11,389 bases of DNA. It comes from Chlamydiota bacterium. Lineage in GTDB: Bacteria; Chlamydiota; Chlamydiia; Chlamydiales; Rhabdochlamydiaceae. The position numbers and the translations under genes are program-made. This document shows, one piece after another, positions 1-6,898 of the stretch. The stretch covers positions 1 through 11,389 of the forward strand of contig JABEVM010000014.1 of assembly GCA_013041585.1 (NCBI GenBank), read 5' to 3'. Below the pieces are notes generated by a model. The model saw nothing but the letters and a program-made list of their open reading frames with translations, was not told the origin of the DNA and made no database searches. Numbering within the stretch: the stretch's first letter is position 1; every line of letters begins with the position of its first letter.

Positions 1-66
1 AAAAAGGGATTATGGTGCGAGTATGTTGCCTTAAAAAAGGATGGATTTGTGCAGCTGCCATAATAG

Positions 67-115
67 ATTTTCCTTGGTAAAATTGTTTAGTGGCTAAAAT
101 TTTAGCAAGGAAAAT
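67..115. repeat. Long imperfect inverted repeat
   Basis: The arms 67-83 and 99-115 are reverse complements over 17 bp with one mismatch (g77 against g105). The outer 10 bp (67-76 with 106-115) pair perfectly, and the 15-nt loop is 84-98. The inner part also contains a 14-bp perfect palindrome, GCTAAAATTTTAGC, at 93-106, so two alternative folds are possible. No T-run of terminator quality follows on either strand. It may be a terminator or attenuator of a gene beyond the left edge, a protein-binding dyad, or a remnant of a small mobile repeat. The function is unknown. Confidence 0.6.
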
Positions 116-173
116 TATAATAATGCAATGTGAAATAAGCGCTTTGTCTATAAAGAGATATGCTTATTATTCT

Positions 174-209
174 AAATAAAAAAATTGTGTAGGGATTTTC
201 CTACACAAT
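174..209 (-). terminator. Rho-independent terminator of the 243-1466 gene
   Basis: Bases 184-193 (ATTGTGTAGG) and 200-209 (CCTACACAAT) form a perfect 10-bp stem with a 6-nt loop. On the minus strand the stem is followed directly by a T-run (plus-strand A-run 178-184, continuing A-rich to 174). It starts 33 bp past the stop codon of the minus-strand gene ending at 243, which fits a classical intrinsic terminator for that gene. Confidence 0.85.
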
Positions 210-242
210 CGTAATTCTTTGGGTGTTCTACTAGATTTACGG

Positions 243-1466
243 CTATTTACATTTAGCTTTGATAAGAAATTTTACTAAGTCCACCCAATCGCCAGTACGA
301 GCCATGCCCCTGATTTTGCCAGCCTGCTCCGTAAGACCTTGACGTTTGCAAAATCCTTCCACATGATTTAAAAAATTGTTGATACTATGTACATCTTTCA
401 AGCGCTGTGAAAACCCTGGACCACCACTACCTGTTCCATCAATAAACCCTCTCCATCGAAGAGTGCTATCTTCGATTTTTTTCATAGCTTGGCTAAGCTG
501 CATGTCAGAGAAAACAAAGTCTAAAAATCGGAGCGGATGAACATGCATCACAGACTTCCCAAGCCCCAACATCTCATCCCTTTTCTTCGCCAAGTCCATC
601 AAACCTGTTTCAGCTGTAAGCGTTATCAGTGTTCGGATAGTGGTCTGGTCTAGCTCAGTAAGAGTTAAGTTCAAAAAGACATGTTCTGGAGTAAGCTGAG
701 GAGGTTTTGGTAATATAGCAAAATGAAGTCCTCCTGCTAGTACGGGCGGAGCAGTTCCTTCAACATGACCTTGTTGAACCCCTGGTTGTCCTGCTGTTGA
801 GGTGGATGGTCCTGTAGTTTCTGGAGGAGGGGTTGAGATTTTATCATCGTCAGAAGCCGCAATAGTCGGAGGCAAGCTAGCAGCCGCAGCTGATGTCGTA
901 GTTACAGGGTGCGGCTGTAAAAGCAGCCTTACTCTTATCGCATCTTGTGCGATTTGAGATATAGTTTCTTGCGATGGTTTTTCCCTATGCCAACTTACAA
1001 ATGCGTATAGACCAAGTCCAGCTGTGACAAGATAAGAGAGATAGCTTGCAACTTTTAGAATGGTATACACTTGGCTGGATTTGTTTGCTTTAGCGCTAAG
1101 ATAAAGAAGGCCTGTATCTATAAGTAAAGCTGCGGTTACTAAAGAAGATCTATAATTTCGTAAGTGCGTAGCCTGATCAATTTTGACTTGGCTTGTAACA
1201 AGCCCTCTAAATAAGTCCATCGCAGTAGAATCTATCTCCTCGGGATCAGCTACTTCATTTACTTTTAGTTGTAGCCCCAAAGAATATTCATATTCCTCTT
1301 TGGGTTTGAAAAGAAATGTTACAAATGAAGATAGCGCCCCCATTGCTTCCTGTATTGGAGGATGAGTAAGCCCTAGATGAGGCTTTTTATTGATGATGCA
1401 GTCCAAATAGTGAGTTACTTCTCTCATGTTCTCAGTAAAAAAGGGATGTATAGGGCTACTTGACAT
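243..1466 (-). CDS. Putative two-TM inclusion-membrane-like protein, hypothetical
   Basis: This 407-residue protein matches no family that I can name with confidence. Visible layout: a hydrophilic N-terminus (1-105), two hydrophobic segments close together (about 107-125 and 137-158) joined by a short polar turn, a low-complexity Ala/Pro/Ser/Thr linker (about 186-245), and a mixed helical-looking C-terminal domain (about 250-407) ending in Lys-rich sequence. A close pair of membrane segments flanked by cytosolic-looking arms is the hallmark of chlamydial Inc proteins, which are type III secreted into the inclusion membrane. That assignment is an inference from architecture alone. There is no cleavable signal peptide. 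The ATG at 1466 has a weak AGGA 6 nt upstream; a second Met at residue 14 is an alternative start. The gene stands alone, diverges from the RiPP-like pair, and has its own terminator at 174-209. Confidence 0.7.
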   Translation of the reverse strand: MSSSPIHPFFTENMREVTHYLDCIINKKPHLGLTHPPIQEAMGALSSFVTFLFKPKEEYEYSLGLQLKVNEVADPEEIDSTAMDLFRGLVTSQVKIDQATHLRNYRSSLVTAALLIDTGLLYLSAKANKSSQVYTILKVASYLSYLVTAGLGLYAFVSWHREKPSQETISQIAQDAIRVRLLLQPHPVTTTSAAAASLPPTIAASDDDKISTPPPETTGPSTSTAGQPGVQQGHVEGTAPPVLAGGLHFAILPKPPQLTPEHVFLNLTLTELDQTTIRTLITLTAETGLMDLAKKRDEMLGLGKSVMHVHPLRFLDFVFSDMQLSQAMKKIEDSTLRWRGFIDGTGSGGPGFSQRLKDVHSINNFLNHVEGFCKRQGLTEQAGKIRGMARTGDWVDLVKFLIKAKCK

Positions 1467-1712
1467 GCATTTTCCTAGATAAAAGTTTTAAAAGATCTAC
1501 ATTTTTACCAAGCGAGAGGGTAATTGATCAACGCAAATGTGTAAAAAAGACGCTTGAAATACAAGAGAAGTTTGAAGCTGATATAAATGATCACAAACTA
1601 TATACAAAAAATTTTATAAAAATTAGGATAGTTTAAACTAACGTAAGTTAAGTGATTAGAAAAGATGATCACATTTTCATAAAAACAGGAAATCTTCTAG
1701 GAGGATTAAGAC
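1467..1712. promoter_or_regulatory. Divergent intergenic region, probable promoters
   Basis: This 246-bp AT-rich gap separates the divergent genes at 243-1466 and 1713-2009, so promoters for both should lie here. No strong sigma70 match was found by eye. For the minus strand, TTGATC (plus 1526-1531) and TAAAAA (plus 1502-1507) with an 18-nt spacer is a weak candidate. The sequence TGATCA occurs three times (1525, 1588, 1666), the last two inside the direct repeat ATGATCACA (1587-1595 and 1665-1673). The 8-bp palindrome GTTTAAAC (1631-1638) is followed at once by the small dyad TAAC-gtaa-GTTA (1639-1650). These are possible operator sites and nothing more. Confidence 0.35.
1698..1704 (+). promoter_or_regulatory. 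Strong Shine-Dalgarno of the NHLP precursor
   Basis: TAGGAGG lies 8 nt before the ATG at 1713 and 11 nt before a second ATG at 1716. The spacing favours the first ATG, though the difference is one Met. It is the best ribosome binding site in the window and suggests efficient translation, as expected for a peptide substrate made in excess of its enzymes. Confidence 0.8.
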
Positions 1713-2009
1713 ATGATGCAAAAATTAAACCGCCAACAAACAGAAGCCAAAATTAACGTGCGTGCATGGAAAGATCCTGCATTTGCAGCAAAACTTAAAG
1801 AAGATCCTCATGCAGCACTTAAAGAGATGGGGATGACAAAAGTTCCAGAATCTTTAGTGATCCAATCTGCAGAAGAAAAAAGAAACGAGTGGATCATCCG
1901 TTTACATGAGCGTCCTTTGAACTACAATGAGCTTTCTGAGGAAGTTTTGGAAAAAGTTGCAGCAGGAGAACTTCAAGAGGCTAAATGTTGTCCAAAGAGT
2001 CCTATATAA
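1713..2009 (+). CDS. NHLP-family RiPP-type precursor peptide
   Basis: This 98-residue protein looks like a nitrile-hydratase-alpha-like leader peptide (NHLP family), the leader used by some ribosomally made, modified peptides. Seen: an N-terminal helix-like stretch, then the family pattern W-K-D-P-A-F-x-x-K-L-K-x-D-P-x-A-A-L-K-E-M-G (residues 19-40), a middle resembling the nitrile hydratase alpha-subunit fold, and a leader end LSEEVLEKVAAG (74-85) resembling the LSDEELEAVAGG-type boundary. If cleavage follows Gly85, the core is only 13 residues, ELQEAKCCPKSPI, with vicinal Cys92-Cys93. The metal-binding Cys motif of true nitrile hydratase is absent, so it is not that enzyme. The last eight codons overlap the next gene, which is probably its partner. 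No LanM, cyclodehydratase, radical SAM or peptidase-transporter gene is in the window. The family call is firm; product maturation is inferred. Confidence 0.85.
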   Translation: MMQKLNRQQTEAKINVRAWKDPAFAAKLKEDPHAALKEMGMTKVPESLVIQSAEEKRNEWIIRLHERPLNYNELSEEVLEKVAAGELQEAKCCPKSPI

Positions 2010-2377
2010 TAAATCTAGATCTAAGCTATCTGGAAAGAAGATTGACAGATAGGCTCAAATGGTCTCCTCGAGATGCAAAAGAAGCAGTAAGGAGGTATAA
2101 AAACTTTCTTCTGCTTCTTTTAAAATATCCTAAAGAGACGCTAGCTCCGGCTCCCGACATGGATGAGGCGTGGCACAACCACATCTTGTTCACCCGTGAA
2201 TATATACGGGACACAAGTGAGATTTTCGGGGAGTATCTACATCACACGCCTTCGCAAAACTCTGGTCCGGAAGAAAAACTTGTCATGGAAGGTGCGCAGT
2301 CGCGCACATCTGAACTATATATCCAAGAATTTAAAGAACCCTATTCACTTGAACTAGATGTTGCTTCGTTTTGGTAA
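1985..2377 (+). CDS. GRDP-like (DUF1399) small protein
   Basis: This 130-residue soluble protein resembles the glycine-rich-domain-protein-like family (PF07173/DUF1399 type). The diagnostic block is at residues 38-89: R-Y-x-x-F-L-L-L-L-L-K-Y-P, then P-x-x-D-M-D-E-A-W-H-N-H-I-L-F-T-R-E-Y, then F-G-E-Y-L-H-H-T-P. His64, His66, His86 and His87 with nearby Asp and Glu could bind a metal, which is an inference. The plant Gly-rich extension is absent, so this is the short stand-alone bacterial form. The start is fixed: the in-frame codon just before the ATG is a stop (TAA at 1982-1984), and the next Met is residue 59. AGAGG at 1976-1980 and CAGGAG further upstream serve as ribosome binding sites inside the precursor gene. 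A 25-bp overlap implies translational coupling. The biochemical role of the family is unknown to me. A job in processing or binding the precursor is a guess from context. Confidence 0.8.
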   Translation: MLSKESYIINLDLSYLERRLTDRLKWSPRDAKEAVRRYKNFLLLLLKYPKETLAPAPDMDEAWHNHILFTREYIRDTSEIFGEYLHHTPSQNSGPEEKLVMEGAQSRTSELYIQEFKEPYSLELDVASFW

Positions 2378-2380
2378 AGG

Positions 2381-5300
2381 TTATTTAAACACCTTGTAGA
2401 CTTGCTTGCCAGCCCCATCGCTTTTTTTGATTTTGGCTTTTCGTTTAAAAGGCTTGCTACTTTCCTTTTTTGGGGCTGTGGGAGTCTCCCATGGGAACGG
2501 CCTTTTAGCAGGTGGTGTTGGGGAGTCTTTATCAGGAAGAGTTGCTAAGGCTCCAAGAAGATCACCAAAGAGCGGAGCTGCTTTTCCTCCAAGTCCTCCG
2601 AGGGCATCTTGGTGCTGCCAGGCTAAGAGGGCTGCAATTTTTGTAGTAGCAACGCCTGAGCTTAGCTCTACGTTTTGGAGCGTTCCCGTAACAGGAATTT
2701 GGAGCACATAGTTATCGGGGAGTTTGTTGATGCCAAAGGCTTGGTAGAGAGCTTGCGCAGTAAGTCCTAAGATCATATCAACATGATTTTGTACGAGGTC
2801 AATGGTTCCCCATGTCGCAATTTCAAAAGTCTGGGCGACGAGAATTTCGGTACGTTCTATATTTGCGATTCCATTTTTTATATGAAGGTCAATAGGCATA
2901 AACCAAAGTTGCAGATTTTTATCTTTGGAAAGCTGGCTTGATTTGAGAATTTTGAGAGTTTTATTTAGATTGCCGGCGTTTTCGCAAGTGACTTGACCTA
3001 GCTCAATTTTTGCCTGAGGGATCATCATTTGGCTCACATCGAAAGGAAATAAGGGGACTGAAAACCCTTGCTGCGAAATTTCTATGGTGAGGGGATGATC
3101 ACTAGAGATGGAGGACATCTTGCTTTCTTTGACGAGGAGCTCCCCTAGTTTTTTACTGAGGGTAATTTGAGCGAATATAGATTCTTTTAATTTCAGAATT
3201 CCATTTTCTAAAGAGCCGTGGAGAGAGCCACGAATCTGTGGAGAGTTCATCGTGAAATCGATTGGGCCGGTTTTATTTGCAATCTGTGTTTGGAGAGTCA
3301 AATTTAGAGAGTTTCCTAAGAGATTTACAAAAGAGAAGTCTTGATCTTTTCTGTCGATTGCCAAGATATCGAGAAAAACAACTGGAAATTGTTTAAGAGT
3401 GATCCCGCAATCTGTACGTATGTCACTCAAACTCCAAGAATCTTTCTTTTCCTTTGGAAAGTCGCAGGATGCTTTGATAGACATCACCCCGCCCTGGGCG
3501 GATTTGGCAGAGGTAACTCCATCGAGCTGAAGTTTTAGGGTATCACTTGATTGGAGTTTGTCTGATTTTACGACAAAATTCTGAAGAGAGACATTTTCTT
3601 CAAAATCCTTATTTTCAAAAGAGAGACGGTCGATCTTCATCTCGGCTTGCCATGCAAGAGAGGTTAGGTCGAAGGTAGGGGAGATCATCCGTTTTTCATC
3701 TGCCACATAAGGCACCTGAAGTTTACTAATGCTCATCTGAATTCGGCTAGGTTCTGTTAAAGCAAAAGGCGGCGCTATTTGGTTTTTTTGTAGAAGGTTG
3801 GAGATAAATACATAACCTTGAGGAGTAAGTGTTAGATCAACAAGCAGAGGGTTTTTATCATTTTGAAGCTGTCCATTGCTGGCAAGAAGAGAAAGGTTCA
3901 TATTGAGATTTGTACTTGAGCAGAGAAGAGTACAAGACTGATTTGTAGGATTACTTTTAAAATTTGCATCTACAGTAAGAGTAGGTCCTATTACGTTTTG
4001 TAGAGACGTATTCCATCCCATCCACGAATCAAAGAAGGTGGTAGAAAGTTCTTTGCATTGGAGCCTACCTGAAATAATCGCTTCAGAAAGATTTACAGAT
4101 GGAGCAAACTGCCATTTGCTGATTTTGCAATCTGCTAAAATTAGTCCTGCGTCCACATCCTTTTCTTTTACATTGGCCTTTAGGTTAAGAGAATTTTCAG
4201 CAGAGGAAAGGCGAAAATCCATTACGGTATTTTCGAGATTTGCTAGAGACTGATCGTAAGGGTTTTGCAAGGTGATCTTGTCACATTTGATCTGTCCTGC
4301 TGGAAAGAAGTTTTTATTTGGTTCGATAAGAGAATAGCTAAATGGAGAAATCTCTACAGAAATGTTTGGAGAATTTACAATTTTTGGATGAATAGAAAAA
4401 TATGCAAGCAGTTTGTCCAGCTCCTGAGGCTTCATCTGCATTTGCATCTGAATGGGTTTAAGAAAGACGATTTTTTGAAAATGGTCTTTTACTGCAAAGG
4501 AAAGCGAAGCCTTTAGTACGTCGGTACTTATGTCAAAAGCTACATTATCAAGAGAGTTTATTTGCAATGTGCAAACAAAAGGATTCCAGCCTTCCCCAGA
4601 AAAAGGAAATTTTTCAGAGAAGGAAATTTGTGAACTCTGTGTTTGCAAAGAAAGCTTAGACTTTTCTATGTTTTGCAGCGGAATTTCTACAGCAGAAAGT
4701 GTTCCGGTAAAAGGTACATTTCCAGAGAAGACCTCTGTATTTGCAAGAATTTGCATAAAAGCAGGAGATAGCAAATAAGTAAACGATACGGGCGAAGAGA
4801 GAGTTAGAGTATTTTTTTGCAGGAGTAGCTCTAAGCTTGGCAACTGAAAAAGAGGGGTTTGTACCTGCGCATGTACCTGGCTTTTATCCTGCGATAAGAT
4901 CCCATCTATTTTACAATCGAGCGTGCTTCCAAGCGCTGCAGAAATGATGGGACTTGCAGGATCTTGATCTAGCATAAGTGTCGATAGTGAATTTCCCTGA
5001 AGAGAAAAGGTTAGGGCGGATAACTTACTGTTTAGCGGATTTTCGCATTGCCCTGAAAGAGTGAGATGGCTTAAAACATTTTTATAAAAAAGATCCAGGG
5101 TTGCATCAAAAGAGGCTTTCTGTCCTAGTTTTTCTGAGGCAATGCCCGCAGATATTTTTTGCACTTCAATCTGCTGCTTTTGTCCCAAAAGGCTGAGAAT
5201 AGCAGAGGAAGAATTTACACTAGCTGTAAAAGCTACATTTTGAAAATCCATCGTCTGTCCCACAAAAGGCAGAGATAGCTTATCTATCTGCATCTGAATC

Positions 5301-6319
5301 TTGGGAGAGTTTGTAAGCGAGTACTTTGTTAATGGGAGCGCATAGCTTTGTACTTTTTGGAAAAAGGCAGGGGAAACTTCCCAAACGATACGCGCGGGCT
5401 CCTCTAGCATAATCGTAGAGTCAGTAGATTTAGTAGAAAGAGTTACTTGTAATCTTGGAGAAGAGATTTGCATGTTCATCACAAAATTATCTGAGGAGGA
5501 AGCATGCAGCTCCATATTCACCTGATCTCCAATAGCTTCTGCCAGAGTACCTTTGAGACTTGGATCAAGAATGGAGAAGATTTTCTCGAGTCCAATAACC
5601 GGTAGATTTTTCACACTCGCGTCTGCTTGGATAAAGGGAGCATCTGAAAACATCTTTTCAATCTTTGCTGTGAAATCAATGTTTCCTTGCAGGTTTTGCT
5701 CTTTTGTATTTCCTTTGATCTGTAAAGAGATGGGATTTTGCAAATTTTTAGGAAGCTTTATATGCAGAGAAACATCTGAAAAAGAAATGCTGCCGTTTTC
5801 GCCATCTTGAATCTGCAGATCTCCATTTTCTAGATAAAGGTCGAAGGATAAAGGAAAGGTTACCCCAGATTTTTTCGTTTTGCTAGTTCCTATCTCTTTT
5901 ATAGAAGGTTTTTTTTCTAGAGAAGATTCAGGAGAAGAAAGAGCTTTTTCAAGGATAGTAGACTCTTTTTTCAGATTGGTAGAAGGGGAAGAGATCACAA
6001 TTTTCGAGGCGTCACGCTCCCATAAAATGGTCCAAAGAGAAGCTTCTACTGTAATTTCAGGACAGGAGAATACCGTATTTCCCTGCGCGTCAAGAATTTT
6101 GATTCCTTTTGCATCTTGAGAAGAAAACCAGTTCAGCTTAAGTGTTTCTACTTGGACAGTAAGGTTTGTTTTTTTCTGAAGAGAAGAAATGAGGATCCCT
6201 TTTCCAAAATTTGTTGAAAGCAAAGAGGGGAGGATACTTAAGAATAAGCAGGATAAGAGTAGGAGTATTCCAACGAAAAACCCTACATATCGAATCGTTT
6301 TCTTGGGTGAATTTTTCAT
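2381..6319 (-). CDS. Large AsmA-like envelope protein
   Basis: This 1312-residue protein has one N-terminal membrane segment (about 11-33, after a KK-rich start), then a very long region of alternating beta-type sequence, and a C-terminal AsmA-like portion (about 1150-1260, containing motifs of the type G-T-I-D-L-x-x-N-x-V-D and I-P-V-T-G-T-L-Q-N-V). The tail (1261-1312) is Pro- and Lys-rich. AsmA/TamB/YhdP-family proteins are inner-membrane-anchored periplasmic beta-groove proteins that carry phospholipid, or help outer-membrane biogenesis, across the periplasm. That role here is inferred from architecture. The length is closest to the larger members (YhdP is about 1270 residues). It is the last gene of the operon. 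Its ribosome binding site, TAGGAT, includes the TAG stop of the Nudix gene just upstream (6-bp gap), so the two are tightly coupled. It converges with the GRDP-like gene, leaving only 3 bp and no recognisable terminator. Confidence 0.7.
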   Translation of the reverse strand: MKNSPKKTIRYVGFFVGILLLLSCLFLSILPSLLSTNFGKGILISSLQKKTNLTVQVETLKLNWFSSQDAKGIKILDAQGNTVFSCPEITVEASLWTILWERDASKIVISSPSTNLKKESTILEKALSSPESSLEKKPSIKEIGTSKTKKSGVTFPLSFDLYLENGDLQIQDGENGSISFSDVSLHIKLPKNLQNPISLQIKGNTKEQNLQGNIDFTAKIEKMFSDAPFIQADASVKNLPVIGLEKIFSILDPSLKGTLAEAIGDQVNMELHASSSDNFVMNMQISSPRLQVTLSTKSTDSTIMLEEPARIVWEVSPAFFQKVQSYALPLTKYSLTNSPKIQMQIDKLSLPFVGQTMDFQNVAFTASVNSSSAILSLLGQKQQIEVQKISAGIASEKLGQKASFDATLDLFYKNVLSHLTLSGQCENPLNSKLSALTFSLQGNSLSTLMLDQDPASPIISAALGSTLDCKIDGILSQDKSQVHAQVQTPLFQLPSLELLLQKNTLTLSSPVSFTYLLSPAFMQILANTEVFSGNVPFTGTLSAVEIPLQNIEKSKLSLQTQSSQISFSEKFPFSGEGWNPFVCTLQINSLDNVAFDISTDVLKASLSFAVKDHFQKIVFLKPIQMQMQMKPQELDKLLAYFSIHPKIVNSPNISVEISPFSYSLIEPNKNFFPAGQIKCDKITLQNPYDQSLANLENTVMDFRLSSAENSLNLKANVKEKDVDAGLILADCKISKWQFAPSVNLSEAIISGRLQCKELSTTFFDSWMGWNTSLQNVIGPTLTVDANFKSNPTNQSCTLLCSSTNLNMNLSLLASNGQLQNDKNPLLVDLTLTPQGYVFISNLLQKNQIAPPFALTEPSRIQMSISKLQVPYVADEKRMISPTFDLTSLAWQAEMKIDRLSFENKDFEENVSLQNFVVKSDKLQSSDTLKLQLDGVTSAKSAQGGVMSIKASCDFPKEKKDSWSLSDIRTDCGITLKQFPVVFLDILAIDRKDQDFSFVNLLGNSLNLTLQTQIANKTGPIDFTMNSPQIRGSLHGSLENGILKLKESIFAQITLSKKLGELLVKESKMSSISSDHPLTIEISQQGFSVPLFPFDVSQMMIPQAKIELGQVTCENAGNLNKTLKILKSSQLSKDKNLQLWFMPIDLHIKNGIANIERTEILVAQTFEIATWGTIDLVQNHVDMILGLTAQALYQAFGINKLPDNYVLQIPVTGTLQNVELSSGVATTKIAALLAWQHQDALGGLGGKAAPLFGDLLGALATLPDKDSPTPPAKRPFPWETPTAPKKESSKPFKRKAKIKKSDGAGKQVYKVFK

Positions 6320-6325
6320 AATATC

Positions 6326-6883
6326 CTAAAATTTTTTCTCTTCTTTCCACTTTTTGTAGCGCAAAATAGCTACAATTGTTTTTGCATCCGATATGGTATT
6401 ATCTTCAATTTGTTTAAGTGCATCATCTAGGGAAAGAGGATAAAGATCAATGGCCTCGTGCTCATCGGGGGGAAGTTCGCTCTTTTCTAAATTCTTAGCT
6501 AAATAAAGATGGATATATTCATCGCAAAATCCGGCAGAAGTATAGACGCCTCCTATGGGAAGCATGGTCTTTGCTTTGAACCCAATCTCTTCTTGGAGCT
6601 CCCTTTGGGCGCAATCATTTGGATCTTCATCCGGTTCTAACACTCCTGCAGGAATTTCGATAAAAATTCTTTGAATAGCATGACGCCATTGTTTTATCAG
6701 GATTAAGTTGCCCTTATGGTCGATGGGCAGAACAGCGACAGCTCCTGGATGGGTCACACATTCTCTTTTTACTGTAGAAAAGAGAGTGTCGACTCGGAGC
6801 TGTATAATTCTTCCCCTATAGACCCATTCGGATTTTGTCAGACCTAGTCTTTCTTTTTCTGCCTGCTTTGCTGCTTTATCCAT
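6326..6883 (-). CDS. Nudix hydrolase, ADP-ribose pyrophosphatase type
   Basis: This 185-residue protein carries a complete Nudix box at residues 80-102 that fits GX5EX7REUXEEXGU exactly, including the metal-binding R94-E95 and E98-E99. The preceding strand, with Q65-W66-R67 and E77-I78-P79-A80-G, and the following S-A-G-F-C-D-E (117-122 area) are typical of the ADP-ribose pyrophosphatase/NudF-YffH subgroup, which splits ADP-ribose or related nucleotide sugars to AMP and a sugar phosphate. Substrate choice cannot be fixed by eye. The length is normal and the protein is soluble. The ATG at 6883 is preceded by AGAAGGA at good spacing. It lies 15 bp after the downstream cyclase gene and 6 bp before the AsmA-like gene, so it belongs to the same transcript. 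A functional link to the cyclases is not evident; removal of nucleotide by-products is possible. Confidence 0.88.
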   Translation of the reverse strand: MDKAAKQAEKERLGLTKSEWVYRGRIIQLRVDTLFSTVKRECVTHPGAVAVLPIDHKGNLILIKQWRHAIQRIFIEIPAGVLEPDEDPNDCAQRELQEEIGFKAKTMLPIGGVYTSAGFCDEYIHLYLAKNLEKSELPPDEHEAIDLYPLSLDDALKQIEDNTISDAKTIVAILRYKKWKEEKKF

Positions 6884-6898
6884 GAAGAGTTTCCTTCT

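Noticed and set aside
1713..2009. A true nitrile hydratase alpha subunit
   Set aside because: At 98 residues it is far too short, it lacks the cobalt/iron-binding Cys motif, and no beta-subunit gene is nearby.
1713..2377. A single NHLP-GRDP fusion gene split by a frameshift
   Set aside because: The precursor ends in a normal leader and core-like tail. The second gene has its own ATG, a ribosome binding site and an in-frame stop immediately before its start. Two overlapping genes explain the sequence without any error.
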